This document shows, piece after piece, positions 25,442 through 34,233 of a stretch of DNA of 52,222 nucleotides; positions within the stretch are counted from its first letter, which is position 1; each line of letters opens with the position of its first letter. A program made the position numbers and the translations under genes. The stretch lies in contig JAJFKU010000047.1 in assembly GCA_021773035.1 (NCBI GenBank), positions 1-52,222 of the forward strand, written 5' to 3'. Under the pieces are notes generated by a model. That model saw only the letters and a list, made by a program, of their open reading frames with translations, was not told the origin of the DNA and made no database searches. Origin of the DNA: Woeseiaceae bacterium. GTDB lineage: Bacteria > Pseudomonadota > Gammaproteobacteria > Steroidobacterales > Woeseiaceae.

Positions 25442-26608
25442 ATGCAATGGCAATTCAACGACAGTCAGCTCGAAATCCAGGCGATGGTTCGGGAGTTCAC
25501 GCGACGGGAAGTCACCCCTCACGCCGAGGAGATCGATGCAACTTCAAAATTTAGACTCGACATTTTCAAGAAAATGGGCGACAGCGGAATTCTCGGTATC
25601 GTCGTCCCCGAAGCGTACGGGGGTATCAACGCCGATTATGTGAGTTGGTGCCTCGCCGTCGAAGAGATCAACAAAGGCTCCGCGGCAATTGGCAATGCTC
25701 TGACGCTCACGACATCAATGTGCAACTACCTCTTGCTGATGGGTTCTGAGAAGCAGAAGCAAAACTACTTGGCACCGATTGTCGCCGGAGAGAAATTTTG
25801 CGCCTTTGGGTTGACCGAGCCGCAGGCAGGATCCGACGCCAAGGCGGTAAAAAGTAGAGTTGAACCGGACGGTGATGGATATCGATTAAACGGTCAAAAA
25901 ACATTCACGTCCGGGGCCAAGTTTGCAGACTACATTGTTGTGGTCGCGACAGAAAACCCATCACTCGGTACTAAAGGCATTTCGGCGTTCCTGGTCGACA
26001 TGAAGTCGCCCGGTGTCGAGATTGGCGATGCGTTCGACATGATGGGAATGCGCGGCATGGGTACCTGCGAAGTCTTCTTTTCGGATGTCCGGGTCGAAGG
26101 AAAAGACCGATTGGGCCCGTCCGGCGGTGGCTTGCGAGCGATCTTGGGCGGACTCGACGGTCCGGGTCGACTTGGCGCGGCCGCGCAAGCGGTAGGGACC
26201 GCCATTGCAGCATTCGACTATTCGGTCAAGTACGCGCACGAACGCAAACAGTTTGGCGAGGCGATCGCCACGTTCCAGGCAATGCAGCAGAAAATCGCAT
26301 CGATGTCGATCGATATTCAAGCGGCACGCTTGATGGTCTACAAAGCCGCGGAACTTACGCAGAACAAAATGCCACACACGCGCGAAGTGTCAGAGGCCAA
26401 AGTGTTCGCCTCTGATGCTTGCATGCGCGTAACCACCGAAGCGATGCAGATTCTTGGCGGTTACGCCTACGTAAAAGAGTATCCCATCGAGCGTTTTTTC
26501 CGCGACGCCAAAATCCATCAAATTTGGGACGGCACCAACGAAATACAACGCATGCTGATCGCCAGAAACGTCTCGGAATTGGTGACCCGCGGCCAAGACC
26601 TCTTTTGA
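25442..26608 (+). CDS. Acyl-CoA dehydrogenase
   Basis: This is a 388-residue FAD-dependent acyl-CoA dehydrogenase. The family signatures are clear: FGLTEPQAGSDAKA and TFTSGAKFADYIVV in the middle domain, then the C-terminal helical domain with RKQFGEAIATFQAMQQ and QILGGYAYVKEYPIERFFRDAKIHQIWDGTNEIQRM. The Glu in GTNEIQ is the likely catalytic base. I start at ATG 25442, where homology begins; the open frame to 25340 runs through the operator. It begins a rightward run with a DapA-type aldolase and a PfkB kinase, and fits with the CoA-transferase in oxidising a CoA-bound intermediate. Confidence 0.92.
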   Translation: MQWQFNDSQLEIQAMVREFTRREVTPHAEEIDATSKFRLDIFKKMGDSGILGIVVPEAYGGINADYVSWCLAVEEINKGSAAIGNALTLTTSMCNYLLLMGSEKQKQNYLAPIVAGEKFCAFGLTEPQAGSDAKAVKSRVEPDGDGYRLNGQKTFTSGAKFADYIVVVATENPSLGTKGISAFLVDMKSPGVEIGDAFDMMGMRGMGTCEVFFSDVRVEGKDRLGPSGGGLRAILGGLDGPGRLGAAAQAVGTAIAAFDYSVKYAHERKQFGEAIATFQAMQQKIASMSIDIQAARLMVYKAAELTQNKMPHTREVSEAKVFASDACMRVTTEAMQILGGYAYVKEYPIERFFRDAKIHQIWDGTNEIQRMLIARNVSELVTRGQDLF

Positions 26609-26630
26609 AACATTCTTTTGAGTTTGATGT

Positions 26631-27542
26631 ATGAACAATGACCCCATACGAGGCCTGTGCACGGCCGTCTCAACACCGGTAGACAGCAATGGCTCCATAG
26701 ACCAGCGGCGATTCTCCGCTCATGCGCTGTGGTTGCTAGAGAATGGTGTCGACGGCATTTGTCCGTTTGGCACCACCGGCGAGGGCATCGCCTTTTCGGT
26801 ATCCGAGAAAACCGCTTCGCTGGACGCTCTTTCATCGGAAGTCTCGCCGACGAGAATGATGCCTGTCGTCGGCGCGAATGCGCTGAGAGACGCATACGAT
26901 CTCGTTTCGCACGCACATCGCTTGGGGTGCCCCGGTGTACTGCTTCTGCCGCCATCCTATTTCAAGAATCCCAGCGACGAAGGTGTTTTCGAGTTTTACG
27001 CGCGAGTGATCGATCGCGTCAATGACGGAGCGCTGCGACTGTTTGTCTACAACATTCCTCAGATTACGGGTGTCGTGATTGAGCACCCGGTCGTTGAACA
27101 ACTGATTACCCGCTTTGGTCCGGTGATCGCCGGTGTCAAAGACAGTTGGGGCAATCTGGATCGCACACTGGCCTACATTAAGGCCTTCCCCGGTCTCGCC
27201 GTATTTACGGGCACCGATCACCACATCGTCGAGAGCATGCGAGCCGGTGGCGCCGGTACGGTCACCGGCATGGGCAACGTAAACCCAGTCACCTTGCGGG
27301 AAGTGATTGATACCTATGAAACGCCACAAGGCGAAGCGCTGGGTCACGTCGCAGGCGAGGTTCATCTTGTAGTTGAGAAGTACGGCGGCGTGCCAGCGAT
27401 GAAGGCGGTGATTGCACACTATCGCGATGACGGTCAGTGGGAAGCGATGACACCGCCGCTGGTGTCCATTTCAAGCGAACGTCAGGCCGACCTTATAGCC
27501 GCGCTTAGTGCGGCCGGCCACGTTTGGCCTGATGGGGATTAA
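26631..27542 (+). CDS. DapA-family aldolase/lyase (catabolic DHDPS superfamily)
   Basis: This is a 303-residue Schiff-base lyase. FGTTGEG (46-52) binds the alpha-keto acid; the catalytic pair is Tyr140 (FVYNIPQ) and Lys170 (AGVKDSWGN). The superfamily includes dihydrodipicolinate synthase, N-acetylneuraminate lyase and 2-keto-3-deoxy sugar-acid aldolases. A separate housekeeping dapA lies at 30686-31576, so this copy is probably catabolic, splitting a keto-deoxy acid into pyruvate and an aldehyde. It starts 22 bp after the acyl-CoA dehydrogenase gene and ends five bases before the PfkB gene. Confidence 0.9.
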   Translation: MNNDPIRGLCTAVSTPVDSNGSIDQRRFSAHALWLLENGVDGICPFGTTGEGIAFSVSEKTASLDALSSEVSPTRMMPVVGANALRDAYDLVSHAHRLGCPGVLLLPPSYFKNPSDEGVFEFYARVIDRVNDGALRLFVYNIPQITGVVIEHPVVEQLITRFGPVIAGVKDSWGNLDRTLAYIKAFPGLAVFTGTDHHIVESMRAGGAGTVTGMGNVNPVTLREVIDTYETPQGEALGHVAGEVHLVVEKYGGVPAMKAVIAHYRDDGQWEAMTPPLVSISSERQADLIAALSAAGHVWPDGD

Positions 27543-27547
27543 CGGCA

Positions 27548-28459
27548 ATGTTGGTTGAAGTTCTCGGCAGCATCAACATGGACATCGTCACTGCAGTCGA
27601 GGCGCTGCCTCGCCCGGGTGAAACCGTGACGGCAACGGACCTCGCGCAATTCCCGGGTGGAAAAGGCGCCAATCAAGCGATTGCCGCAGCGCGCTTGGGT
27701 GCCAAGACGCGCTTTATCGGTGCGGTCGGTGCTGACGAATATGGCGCGCGACTGCGACAGTATCTCGCCGACAACGCTGTCGATATCGGTGCACTGGTGA
27801 CGAAGAAAACGCATCCGACAGGGCAAGCGTACATCAGTGTCGCAGCGAGCGGCGAGAACGCCATCGTGGTTGTACCGGGCGCAAACCACGCACTAAGAGC
27901 TGACGAACTACCAGAGTCAATTGCCAACCAACCTCGCGTCAGTTTGACGCAGTATGAGACGCCGCTCGCCGTGATTGATGCGCACTGGTCGGGAACCCCT
28001 TCCGACACTGAAATCCGCATCGTCAACGCCGCACCTGCTGTGCCCGATGGTCGAGCGCTGTTTGATAGAGCACATTTCATCATCGTGAACGAAGTGGAGA
28101 TCGCCTGCTATGCCAGCGAGGCTTCGCAACCATCGAACTTCGTTGAAATGATCGATCAGGCCCGAACGCTTCTGACGCGGCACGATCAATACGTCATCGT
28201 AACGATCGGTGCCAAGGGTGCGATCGTGGTGTCAGCGACGGATTGGTATCGGGTTGAGAGCAAGCGCGCGAAAGTCGTTGATACGACCGGTGCCGGCGAC
28301 TGTTTTTGTGGGGCACTGGCGGCGGCGCTAAGTCAAGGCAAGAAACTTCGTGAGGCGATCACGTTTGCGAATGCCGCTGCGGCGATCTCGGTCGGTCGGC
28401 GCGGCGCCGGCCCCTCGATACCAACCCTTAGTGATATGCGGGAGTTCGGCGCGTTTTAA
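27548..28459 (+). CDS. PfkB-family sugar kinase (ribokinase-like)
   Basis: This is a 303-residue sugar kinase. The first PfkB signature is [17 protein letters not shown] (about 37-54) and the second is [13 protein letters not shown] (245-257), where Asp252 is the catalytic base and GAGD forms the anion hole. The GSINMDIV start is typical of ribokinases. A ribokinase, 2-keto-3-deoxygluconate kinase or similar role is likely. With the aldolase upstream and the transaldolase remnant downstream, it points to a phosphorylated sugar or keto-sugar in the pathway. Confidence 0.9.
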   Translation: MLVEVLGSINMDIVTAVEALPRPGETVTATDLAQFPGGKGANQAIAAARLGAKTRFIGAVGADEYGARLRQYLADNAVDIGALVTKKTHPTGQAYISVAASGENAIVVVPGANHALRADELPESIANQPRVSLTQYETPLAVIDAHWSGTPSDTEIRIVNAAPAVPDGRALFDRAHFIIVNEVEIACYASEASQPSNFVEMIDQARTLLTRHDQYVIVTIGAKGAIVVSATDWYRVESKRAKVVDTTGAGDCFCGALAAALSQGKKLREAITFANAAAAISVGRRGAGPSIPTLSDMREFGAF

Positions 28460-28569
28460 TCGCTTACTTGAAAACGAGGTTTCGGGTTTCGGCCCAGCGT
28501 TGTCGCCCGCTGTCCCCCCGGCCGGATGGCGCGCCGGGCCGCGACTCGGCCAAAACAACAGGGAACGAA

Positions 28570-28692
28570 GTGAAAATATTCGCCGATACGGCAGACATTG
28601 AAGAACTCAAAACGCAGGCTGAAATGGGGTTGCTGGATGGCGTCACCACCAATCCGAGTTTGATTCGCCAATCCGGCCGGCCGCAGTGTTGA
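28570..28692 (+). pseudogene. Truncated transaldolase / fructose-6-phosphate aldolase (TalC/FSA type)
   Basis: GTG 28570 opens a frame with a perfect family N-terminus: [15 protein letters not shown], then [14 protein letters not shown]. It stops at TGA 28690-28692 after 40 codons, whereas the family has about 215-225 residues. The catalytic Lys region is missing and I do not find it in other frames downstream. A ribosome site (aggga) is present, so the start was once functional. The gene was probably cut by a deletion near 28680. It follows the PfkB kinase by 110 bp and shows that the operon once continued into pentose/hexose phosphate interconversion. Confidence 0.85.
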
Positions 28693-28830
28693 TGATCGGT
28701 GATCACGTTACCGGCGCCCAGGCGAGCGAAATAGTTGCGGAGCTTCAGATGATCGGGTTGACGGCGTCCCGGAGTCGCTTAACTAATACGAAAATGGACG
28801 GTCCGGTCGGGCCCCAGGGAGCGCAGCGTC

Positions 28831-29205
28831 GTGTCTGAACGAATGACACTAAAAGATCTGCAACTCTGTCTTCCTGCAACAAGAAGCACGGAGCCAGAAC
28901 TGTTTGAGTCCGCGTATTGGCGGCTAGTTCGATGTATCCATACCAGCAAGAGAGCGGTCCTTGCCGCCATGCAGGTGGAGAAGAACCCCAGGGCGCGCGG
29001 TGTCCTGATCGAGGTACTTGGTGACACCAAAGACCCTGCATTAGTACCAGTGTTCAGACGAGAAATCGCCACCAAAAATCACGAAATCGCATTTTGGGCC
29101 TTTGTGGCACTCTATCGCATAGGCACGAATCAGGCTTTCGAACTAACACGAAACTATCTGGATCGTGCCCGTACCACTAGAGTGGTCCAAGGAACCTATG
29201 AGTGA
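28831..29205 (+). CDS. Small HEAT-like helical protein
   Basis: This is a 124-residue protein starting at GTG 28831 with aggga upstream. It is alpha-helical, and residues about 40-115 look like two or three HEAT-type helical pairs (RGVLIEVLGDTKDPALVPVFRREI, then EIAFWAFVALYRIGTNQAFELTRNYL). It has no enzyme or membrane motif. It is followed by a 22-codon frame (29198-29266) that overlaps both its own end and the next gene's start, hinting at coupled translation. Function unknown; HEAT-like modules of this size occur in immunity and scaffolding proteins. Confidence 0.7.
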   Translation: MSERMTLKDLQLCLPATRSTEPELFESAYWRLVRCIHTSKRAVLAAMQVEKNPRARGVLIEVLGDTKDPALVPVFRREIATKNHEIAFWAFVALYRIGTNQAFELTRNYLDRARTTRVVQGTYE

Positions 29206-29262
29206 CGAGCATCGTGTAACCGCCCGAATCGCCAAACCAAACCATCAGGGATACCGTTTCAC

Positions 29263-29619
29263 ATGACCCGTAAGCACATCATCGATCTGTTTCGGGCCGA
29301 GAACTTAGCTGGTCGAGCATTGGCCCGATTGGCTGCGGAAGGCGCACTCAGCGAGCGCTTAGTCGACGCCTACGTGGATAATCTTCGGCTCATCCGGCGA
29401 GCATCGATGCTGCCATCAAATGCAGCGGCAATACTGGCGGAAATTGAAGCTGCGTTCGGCCCCGGTGACAGGGTAGAACTGTTGAGTGCGTTAACCGATT
29501 GGGACGAAGTCGAGCTGCAAACACTCTCGAGCGCCATAGTCCGGCTATCAGCAGAACTAAAAAATGTCGTGGATGTCCGCATGGTTAGTCGAGAGCGTCT
29601 ACCGCCTATTCCCGACTAG
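29263..29619 (+). CDS. Hypothetical helical protein
   Basis: This 118-residue protein from ATG 29263 is almost entirely helical, with many Ala, Leu, Arg and Glu and no Cys, Trp or membrane segment. I do not recognise it. It lies 57 bp after the HEAT-like gene, and a 22-codon frame bridges the gap with an ATGA overlap at its start. It is therefore probably co-expressed with that protein, and the two may interact. It is the last credible gene before the island's right end. Confidence 0.6.
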   Translation: MTRKHIIDLFRAENLAGRALARLAAEGALSERLVDAYVDNLRLIRRASMLPSNAAAILAEIEAAFGPGDRVELLSALTDWDEVELQTLSSAIVRLSAELKNVVDVRMVSRERLPPIPD

Positions 29620-30039
29620 GGAACTCAAGAGACATGAGTTTGTGAATCAGGGAGGAAGAATTCCGTAGCCGATGATAGGAAACCTCAGCATGGAGTCCCA
29701 CTGTGCGAATACAGAATTAGTATCTTGTATAGGTACGAGCAACGGGAATGAGAATGACCTAGGTATGGCCGAGAGACCCAATTAATGAATCAATCGATAT
29801 TCGCCCTTATCGCTGGTACGGCGGATTACGAATCTGCCTGCGATTGTATCCCGATCTGTATCCTTGGGATAAAAAATCTTTATTTAATAACAGCTTATAG
29901 CTCAGAAAATTTGTTGCCCATGCAGTTGTCGTGGAAGGAAAACTACAGCAAGTGTTCCACAGTTCAGACCGAGACTCCATTCCCAAAACACGTCAAACAA
30001 TGTCAGCGTTTGATGCTATAGCCAACGACCGATCCCCTA

Positions 30040-30057
30040 GGCGGAGACTTCTCCGCC
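30040..30057. repeat. Short inverted repeat sharing the att word ggcggaga
   Basis: Arms ggcggaga (30040-30047) and tctccgcc (30050-30057) are exact with a 2-nt loop. The arm contains the same eight bases that start the att core (tggcggaga). It lies 244 bp inside the right att copy. It may be chance or a degenerate core site. Confidence 0.45.
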
Positions 30058-30232
30058 AAACTGCATTCACGCTTACACCGAATGCGGGCGTCTGAGCCGC
30101 GCTGTCCATCCCTCATCGGAATCGAACGACTGGCTAGTGGTGCTGGAGCCCTCGCTACGCCCAATTCATGCGAAATTTCCTAGTATTGGAACGCGAAGCA
30201 GGCAGGAACAGCCAAACAGAACGTAAGGCGGA

Positions 30233-30247
30233 TCTAAGTGTGGACTG
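30233..30247 (+). repeat. Candidate integrase arm-type repeat, right copy
   Basis: This is the same 15-bp word as at 1293-1307 (tctaagtgtggactg) in the same orientation. A related word, aatgtggatcg, follows at 30249-30259. It lies 54 bp inside the right att copy. Confidence 0.55.
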
Positions 30248-30299
30248 AAATGTGGATCGAAAAATATTTTTCTTTAAAATCAGTTACTTATCTATAGTA

Positions 30300-30391
<92 letters not shown>

Positions 30392-30401
30392 GTTTTTACT
30401 G

Positions 30402-30689
30402 TCAGCCGCTGTCGGGTGTACCACTCAAGATCGACGGCGGCGTTTCTATGCACCGCGACCCTTCCGGACGCGGTGTCGTTTCCGACTTGGGGATCGGCAT
30501 TTCCTTGAAGTCGTCCAGTGGATCCAGGCCTTCCGGCACTTCGATACGCTTGCCGCCGACCACGGACTGATACGCCTGAGGCTCATCGCAGGTCAGAACG
30601 ATCTCGCCATCTCCGCCCCAGAAGCAGCCCGAAATACTAGTCAGCAGCAAGAAACCCGCAACGGTCGATAAAGCCTTGGTCGGCGTCAT
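30402..30689 (-). CDS. Small outer-membrane lipoprotein, possible short BamC counterpart
   Basis: This 95-residue protein has a lipoprotein signal ending LTSISGC (Cys22 lipidated). The mature part contains AYQSVVGGKRIEVPEGLDPL, then Pro-rich sequence with two Cys. It overlaps the dapA stop by four bases (ATGA). In enterobacteria the gene after dapA is bamC (nlpB), a lipoprotein of the outer-membrane assembly complex whose N-terminal segment is long and unstructured. This protein could represent only that segment. The resemblance is positional and weak in sequence, so I give no symbol. Confidence 0.75.
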   Translation of the reverse strand: MTPTKALSTVAGFLLLTSISGCFWGGDGEIVLTCDEPQAYQSVVGGKRIEVPEGLDPLDDFKEMPIPKSETTPRPEGSRCIETPPSILSGTPDSG

Positions 30690-31576
30690 GCATTTTCCTC
30701 CGGAGCAACACCCGCCTGGCGCATCGCCGCTCGCATTTGTTCATGATACTGCGCCGAGTATGGCGTCAGTGGCAGTCGAATATGGTCTTCCATCAAACCC
30801 ATCTGACTCACGGCCCATTTAACCGGTATCGGATTCGGCTCAATAAACAAGGCCCGGTTCAGCGCCTGTAAGCTGTTATCCAGTGCTCTCGCCTCGTCAC
30901 TACGGCCCTCGATGGCCAGGCGACACAACTCGGCAACCTGGCTCGCCGCGACGTTGCCGCTGACCGTGACCACACCATGACCGCCCTGCTCGATAAACGG
31001 CAACAACGTGAAGTCGTCACCGCTGAATAACAAGAACTCCGGCTCAACGAGCCGCTGAATGGCTTTCAGGCGTTCGATATCGCCAGTCGCTTCCTTGATC
31101 GCAAATATATTGTCGTGCGTCGCAAGCCGCGCGACGGTTTCCGGCAACATGTCGGCAACGGTGCGCCCGGGAACGTTGTACATCATCAGCGGCTTGTCGA
31201 GCGCGTCGGCAATGACCGTAAAATGCTGATACAAGCCCTCCTGCACCGGCCTGTTGTAGTACGGCACTACAACCAGGTAAGCATCGATGCCGGAGCCGGC
31301 AACGGCTCGGGACAGCTCAACGGTTTGTGCAGTCGAGTTCGAACCGGTTCCGGCAATCACCGGCAGGCGCCCGTCGGCGATCTCGACAGAACGCTCAATC
31401 AGCTCGACGTGCTCCGAGCGTGCGAGTGTTGCAGACTCACCGGTCGTGCCACCGATGACCAGCCCATCGCTGCCCTTTTCGACATGAAATTCGATGAGGC
31501 GCTTGAGACTCGTGTAATCGACCCGATTATCGCCATCGAACGGTGTAACCAGTGCGACCAGACTACCGCTAAACAC
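30686..31576 (-). CDS. dapA: 4-hydroxy-tetrahydrodipicolinate synthase
   Basis: This enzyme condenses pyruvate with aspartate semialdehyde, the first committed step of lysine and meso-diaminopimelate synthesis, in the cytoplasm. From GTG 31576 the protein has 296 residues, and its catalytic residues fall at Thr44, Thr45, Tyr133 and Lys161, exactly the numbering of the E. coli enzyme. A gagga ribosome site six bases upstream supports that start; the longer TTG start at 31594 does not fit. The Arg138-containing VPGRT motif is present. It is divergent from gcvR, a gene order also seen in E. coli. Confidence 0.96.
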   Translation of the reverse strand: MFSGSLVALVTPFDGDNRVDYTSLKRLIEFHVEKGSDGLVIGGTTGESATLARSEHVELIERSVEIADGRLPVIAGTGSNSTAQTVELSRAVAGSGIDAYLVVVPYYNRPVQEGLYQHFTVIADALDKPLMMYNVPGRTVADMLPETVARLATHDNIFAIKEATGDIERLKAIQRLVEPEFLLFSGDDFTLLPFIEQGGHGVVTVSGNVAASQVAELCRLAIEGRSDEARALDNSLQALNRALFIEPNPIPVKWAVSQMGLMEDHIRLPLTPYSAQYHEQMRAAMRQAGVAPEENA

Positions 31577-31680
31577 ATGTTGTCCTCGCCACAAATAAGG
31601 CGGCGATGTTACTGTTCATGTCCGGTGCTGGCAAGGCCTATTCGGCGAACGCAGCTCTTAATAAGGATTTTTCTAGATAA

Positions 31681-32211
31681 ATGTCGCAACTTATTGTTAT
31701 TTCAGCAGTTGGGTCAGATCGGACTGGTGTTGTTCAAGATCTGACCAAAGTTATCCTCGCCTGCGGTGGCAACATCGAGGAGAGCCGCATGACAACGCTG
31801 GGCTCCGAGTTCGCCATGCTGCTGCTGGTATCGGGCAACTGGGCAACGCTGAACAAACTCGAACAAGGCCTCAACAAACTCGGCGACGGCGAGGCTCTGA
31901 AGGTATCGATCCGGCAAACCGACGCCAAAATGCCGGCCGGCGATCGTATGCCCTATGCCGTGGATATCGTCAGCCTCGATCAGCAGGGCATCGTTTTCAA
32001 TCTCGCCAACTTCTTTGCCTCGAGAGACATCGAGATCGCCGACGTGGCGACTAAGAGCTACGCCGCCGCCCACACCGGTTCGCCGATGTTCGCCGTGCAG
32101 ATGGCGATTAACGTGCCTGGGACAGTGCATATCGCCCAGCTTCGTGAAGATTTTCTGGAAATCTGCGACCGTTTGAACCTCGACGCCATCTTAGAACCTG
32201 TAAAGACCTGA
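31681..32211 (+). CDS. gcvR: Glycine cleavage system regulator GcvR-like, two ACT domains
   Basis: This is a 176-residue protein with two ACT-like domains: residues about 3-75 (VISAVGSDRTGVVQDLTKVI) and about 90-170 (VDIVSLDQQGIVFNLANFFASRDIEI). In E. coli GcvR binds glycine and the activator GcvA to repress the gcv operon. The placement between divergent dapA and bcp is the same as in E. coli, which strongly supports the name. ATG 31681 follows an AT-rich leader. Confidence 0.88.
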   Translation: MSQLIVISAVGSDRTGVVQDLTKVILACGGNIEESRMTTLGSEFAMLLLVSGNWATLNKLEQGLNKLGDGEALKVSIRQTDAKMPAGDRMPYAVDIVSLDQQGIVFNLANFFASRDIEIADVATKSYAAAHTGSPMFAVQMAINVPGTVHIAQLREDFLEICDRLNLDAILEPVKT

Positions 32212-32222
32212 CCGGAGCCCCT

Positions 32223-32693
32223 ATGCCAGCCCCCCGACTCAATCGCGTCGTCGCCAACTTCAAGGCGGCGGCAACCCGTGACAAGAGCGTGCAGCTCAAG
32301 GAGTTACGAGGCCAGAACCTTGTCCTGTACTTCTACCCGAAAGACAGCACCCCGGGCTGTACGACCGAGGGACAGGACTTTCGTGATCTGCACAGCAAGT
32401 TCAGGCGGCAGAAAACGGTCGTCCTGGGTGTCTCCAGAGACAGTCTTGCCTCGCACGAGAAGTTCCGTGACAAGCAAAACTTCCCGTTCGACCTGATATC
32501 GGACCCGGATGAGACCCTGTGCCGAAAATTCGACGTCATCCAGGAAAAAACGCTGTACGGCCGCAAGTTCATGGGTGTCGAGCGCAGCACCTTTTTGATT
32601 GATGCCGGCGGGAAACTGCGTCAGGAATGGCGTAAGGTGAAGGTCAAGGGTCATGCGGCGGAGGTGCTCGAAGCCGTGAAAACGCTGAAATAA
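32223..32693 (+). CDS. bcp: Thioredoxin-dependent peroxiredoxin (Bcp/PrxQ)
   Basis: This 156-residue peroxiredoxin reduces hydrogen peroxide and organic peroxides. The peroxidatic Cys46 is in STPGCTTEGQDF, with the preceding YFYPKD typical of the family. A second Cys in DETLCRKFDV is not at the usual PrxQ resolving position five residues after Cys46, so it may be a 1-Cys-type or differently resolved enzyme. It starts 11 bases after gcvR and is probably cotranscribed with it. Confidence 0.93.
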   Translation: MPAPRLNRVVANFKAAATRDKSVQLKELRGQNLVLYFYPKDSTPGCTTEGQDFRDLHSKFRRQKTVVLGVSRDSLASHEKFRDKQNFPFDLISDPDETLCRKFDVIQEKTLYGRKFMGVERSTFLIDAGGKLRQEWRKVKVKGHAAEVLEAVKTLK

Positions 32694-32729
32694 CGGGAAC
32701 GTAGCGACATCAGCCCAGTCGAATTACAA

Positions 32730-34232
32730 ATGCCGAGATTCTCCATAAAAGCCAGCCTCCTGGCCGCAGTCCTCGCCACTACCGTGTTTTGCAGCGGTGC
32801 CGGCGCCGACGACATCCGCCTCCCCGACATGGGCAGTCCGGCCGATGCCATTTTGTCCACTAACCAGGAAGCGCAAATTGGGCGCGCCATCATGCGCGAT
32901 ATTCGGGCCAGCGGCCAGGTGGTCGAAGATCCGCTCATCGCCGAGTACATCAACGAGGTCGGCAACAAGGTTGCCGCTCAAACGAACGAAGGCGATCGCG
33001 ATTTCACTTTTTTTGTCATCGAAGACCCTCGCATTAATGCCTTCGCCCTTCCCGGTGGCTACATTGGTATACATACCGGGCTGCTCGAGGCGACTCGCAG
33101 CGAAGATGAACTCGCCGGCGTACTGGCGCACGAGGTTGCCCACGTAACCCAGCGGCATATCGCGCGCGCGCTCCATGCCAGCTCGCGCCAGAGCATCCTG
33201 TCAACGGCGATGATGCTTGGCGCCATACTCGCTGGCGTCGCCGGCGGCGATTCAGATGTCCTGCAGGCCGGCGTGGCAGTGGCACAGGGCACCGCCGCGC
33301 AGCAGCGCATCAATTTCACGCGCTCGAACGAATACGAGGCTGACCGTGTTGGCATAGCGGCACTGGCCGATGCCGGCTTCGACCCCTATGGGATGGCCTC
33401 CTTTTTCGATGTCATGGCGCGCCAGAACAGCCGCGCACCCGATGAACGCGCACCCGAATTCCTGAGAACGCACCCGGTGACGACGGCACGGATTGCAGAG
33501 GCACGGAATCGGGCCAGAAACCATCCACAGATCACCAGCGACAATTCCATCAGCTATGAGATTGCGAAGATTCGCAGCATCATCAATCGTTTCGACACAC
33601 CCAAGGAAGCTATCGCTTATTTCGAAAAACGTCCGTATCAAAATCAGAATGACGTCGAACGCTACGGCAGGCTACTCGCCTACATGCGCGACGGCAGCTA
33701 CTTCAAAGCGCTGGACATCATCGAGTACCTCGTCGATAAGAACCCGGATGTAATCGCTTACCACATCGCACTCGGTGAAACGCAGGTGCGCATCGGACGC
33801 GTCGACGATGCCCTGGAAACCTTCGAAGGAGCGCTTGAGCTGTTCCCGAGAAATGTGCCATTAGTCATCGCCTACGGCGAGCGTTTGCTCGAACTCGACC
33901 AGGCGCAAAAGGCACATACCATGCTGCTGGACCTGCTCAACAATGTCCCGCCGACACCCAATCAGGTTCGCCTGATCGCCCGTGCCGCCAGCGAAGCCGG
34001 CGAAAACGCGGAATCGCTCTACTATATGTCGGAGTACCGGCTGATGATCGGCGATCTCATCGGCGGCATCGCTTTCCTGCAACAGGCCCTGCGCCTGCCC
34101 GAACTGCAGGAAATCCAGAGAATTCGATTTGAAGCTCGTATAGACTTCATTCGTGAATTTATGTCCGAAGAACAACTGCGCCAGATGCAGCGGGGCCGCC
34201 CGTCCGGCAAGTCCGCGCGTAACGCCGTCTAG
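32730..34232 (+). CDS. bepA: Periplasmic M48 metalloprotease/chaperone with TPR repeats (BepA-like)
   Basis: This is a 500-residue secreted protein. A signal peptide spans 1-26 (ending GAGA). The M48 motif LAHEVAHVTQRH gives zinc ligands His134 and His138 with catalytic Glu135; EYEADRVGI supplies the third ligand. From about residue 280 to 470 lies a TPR region (IALGETQVRIGRVDDALETFEGAL). In E. coli BepA checks LptD and BAM assembly in the outer membrane. It sits directly before mlaA, consistent with an envelope-quality role. Confidence 0.92.
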   Translation: MPRFSIKASLLAAVLATTVFCSGAGADDIRLPDMGSPADAILSTNQEAQIGRAIMRDIRASGQVVEDPLIAEYINEVGNKVAAQTNEGDRDFTFFVIEDPRINAFALPGGYIGIHTGLLEATRSEDELAGVLAHEVAHVTQRHIARALHASSRQSILSTAMMLGAILAGVAGGDSDVLQAGVAVAQGTAAQQRINFTRSNEYEADRVGIAALADAGFDPYGMASFFDVMARQNSRAPDERAPEFLRTHPVTTARIAEARNRARNHPQITSDNSISYEIAKIRSIINRFDTPKEAIAYFEKRPYQNQNDVERYGRLLAYMRDGSYFKALDIIEYLVDKNPDVIAYHIALGETQVRIGRVDDALETFEGALELFPRNVPLVIAYGERLLELDQAQKAHTMLLDLLNNVPPTPNQVRLIARAASEAGENAESLYYMSEYRLMIGDLIGGIAFLQQALRLPELQEIQRIRFEARIDFIREFMSEEQLRQMQRGRPSGKSARNAV

Positions 34233-34233
34233 C

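Noticed and set aside
26631..27542. Reading the island DapA-family gene as the lysine-biosynthesis dapA
   Set aside because: A canonical dapA with exact E. coli residue numbering is at 30686-31576, and this gene is in a catabolic operon.
29785..30021. 78-codon frame in the AT-rich island end
   Set aside because: Poor composition, no motif and no conserved feature; the ribosome site is weak.
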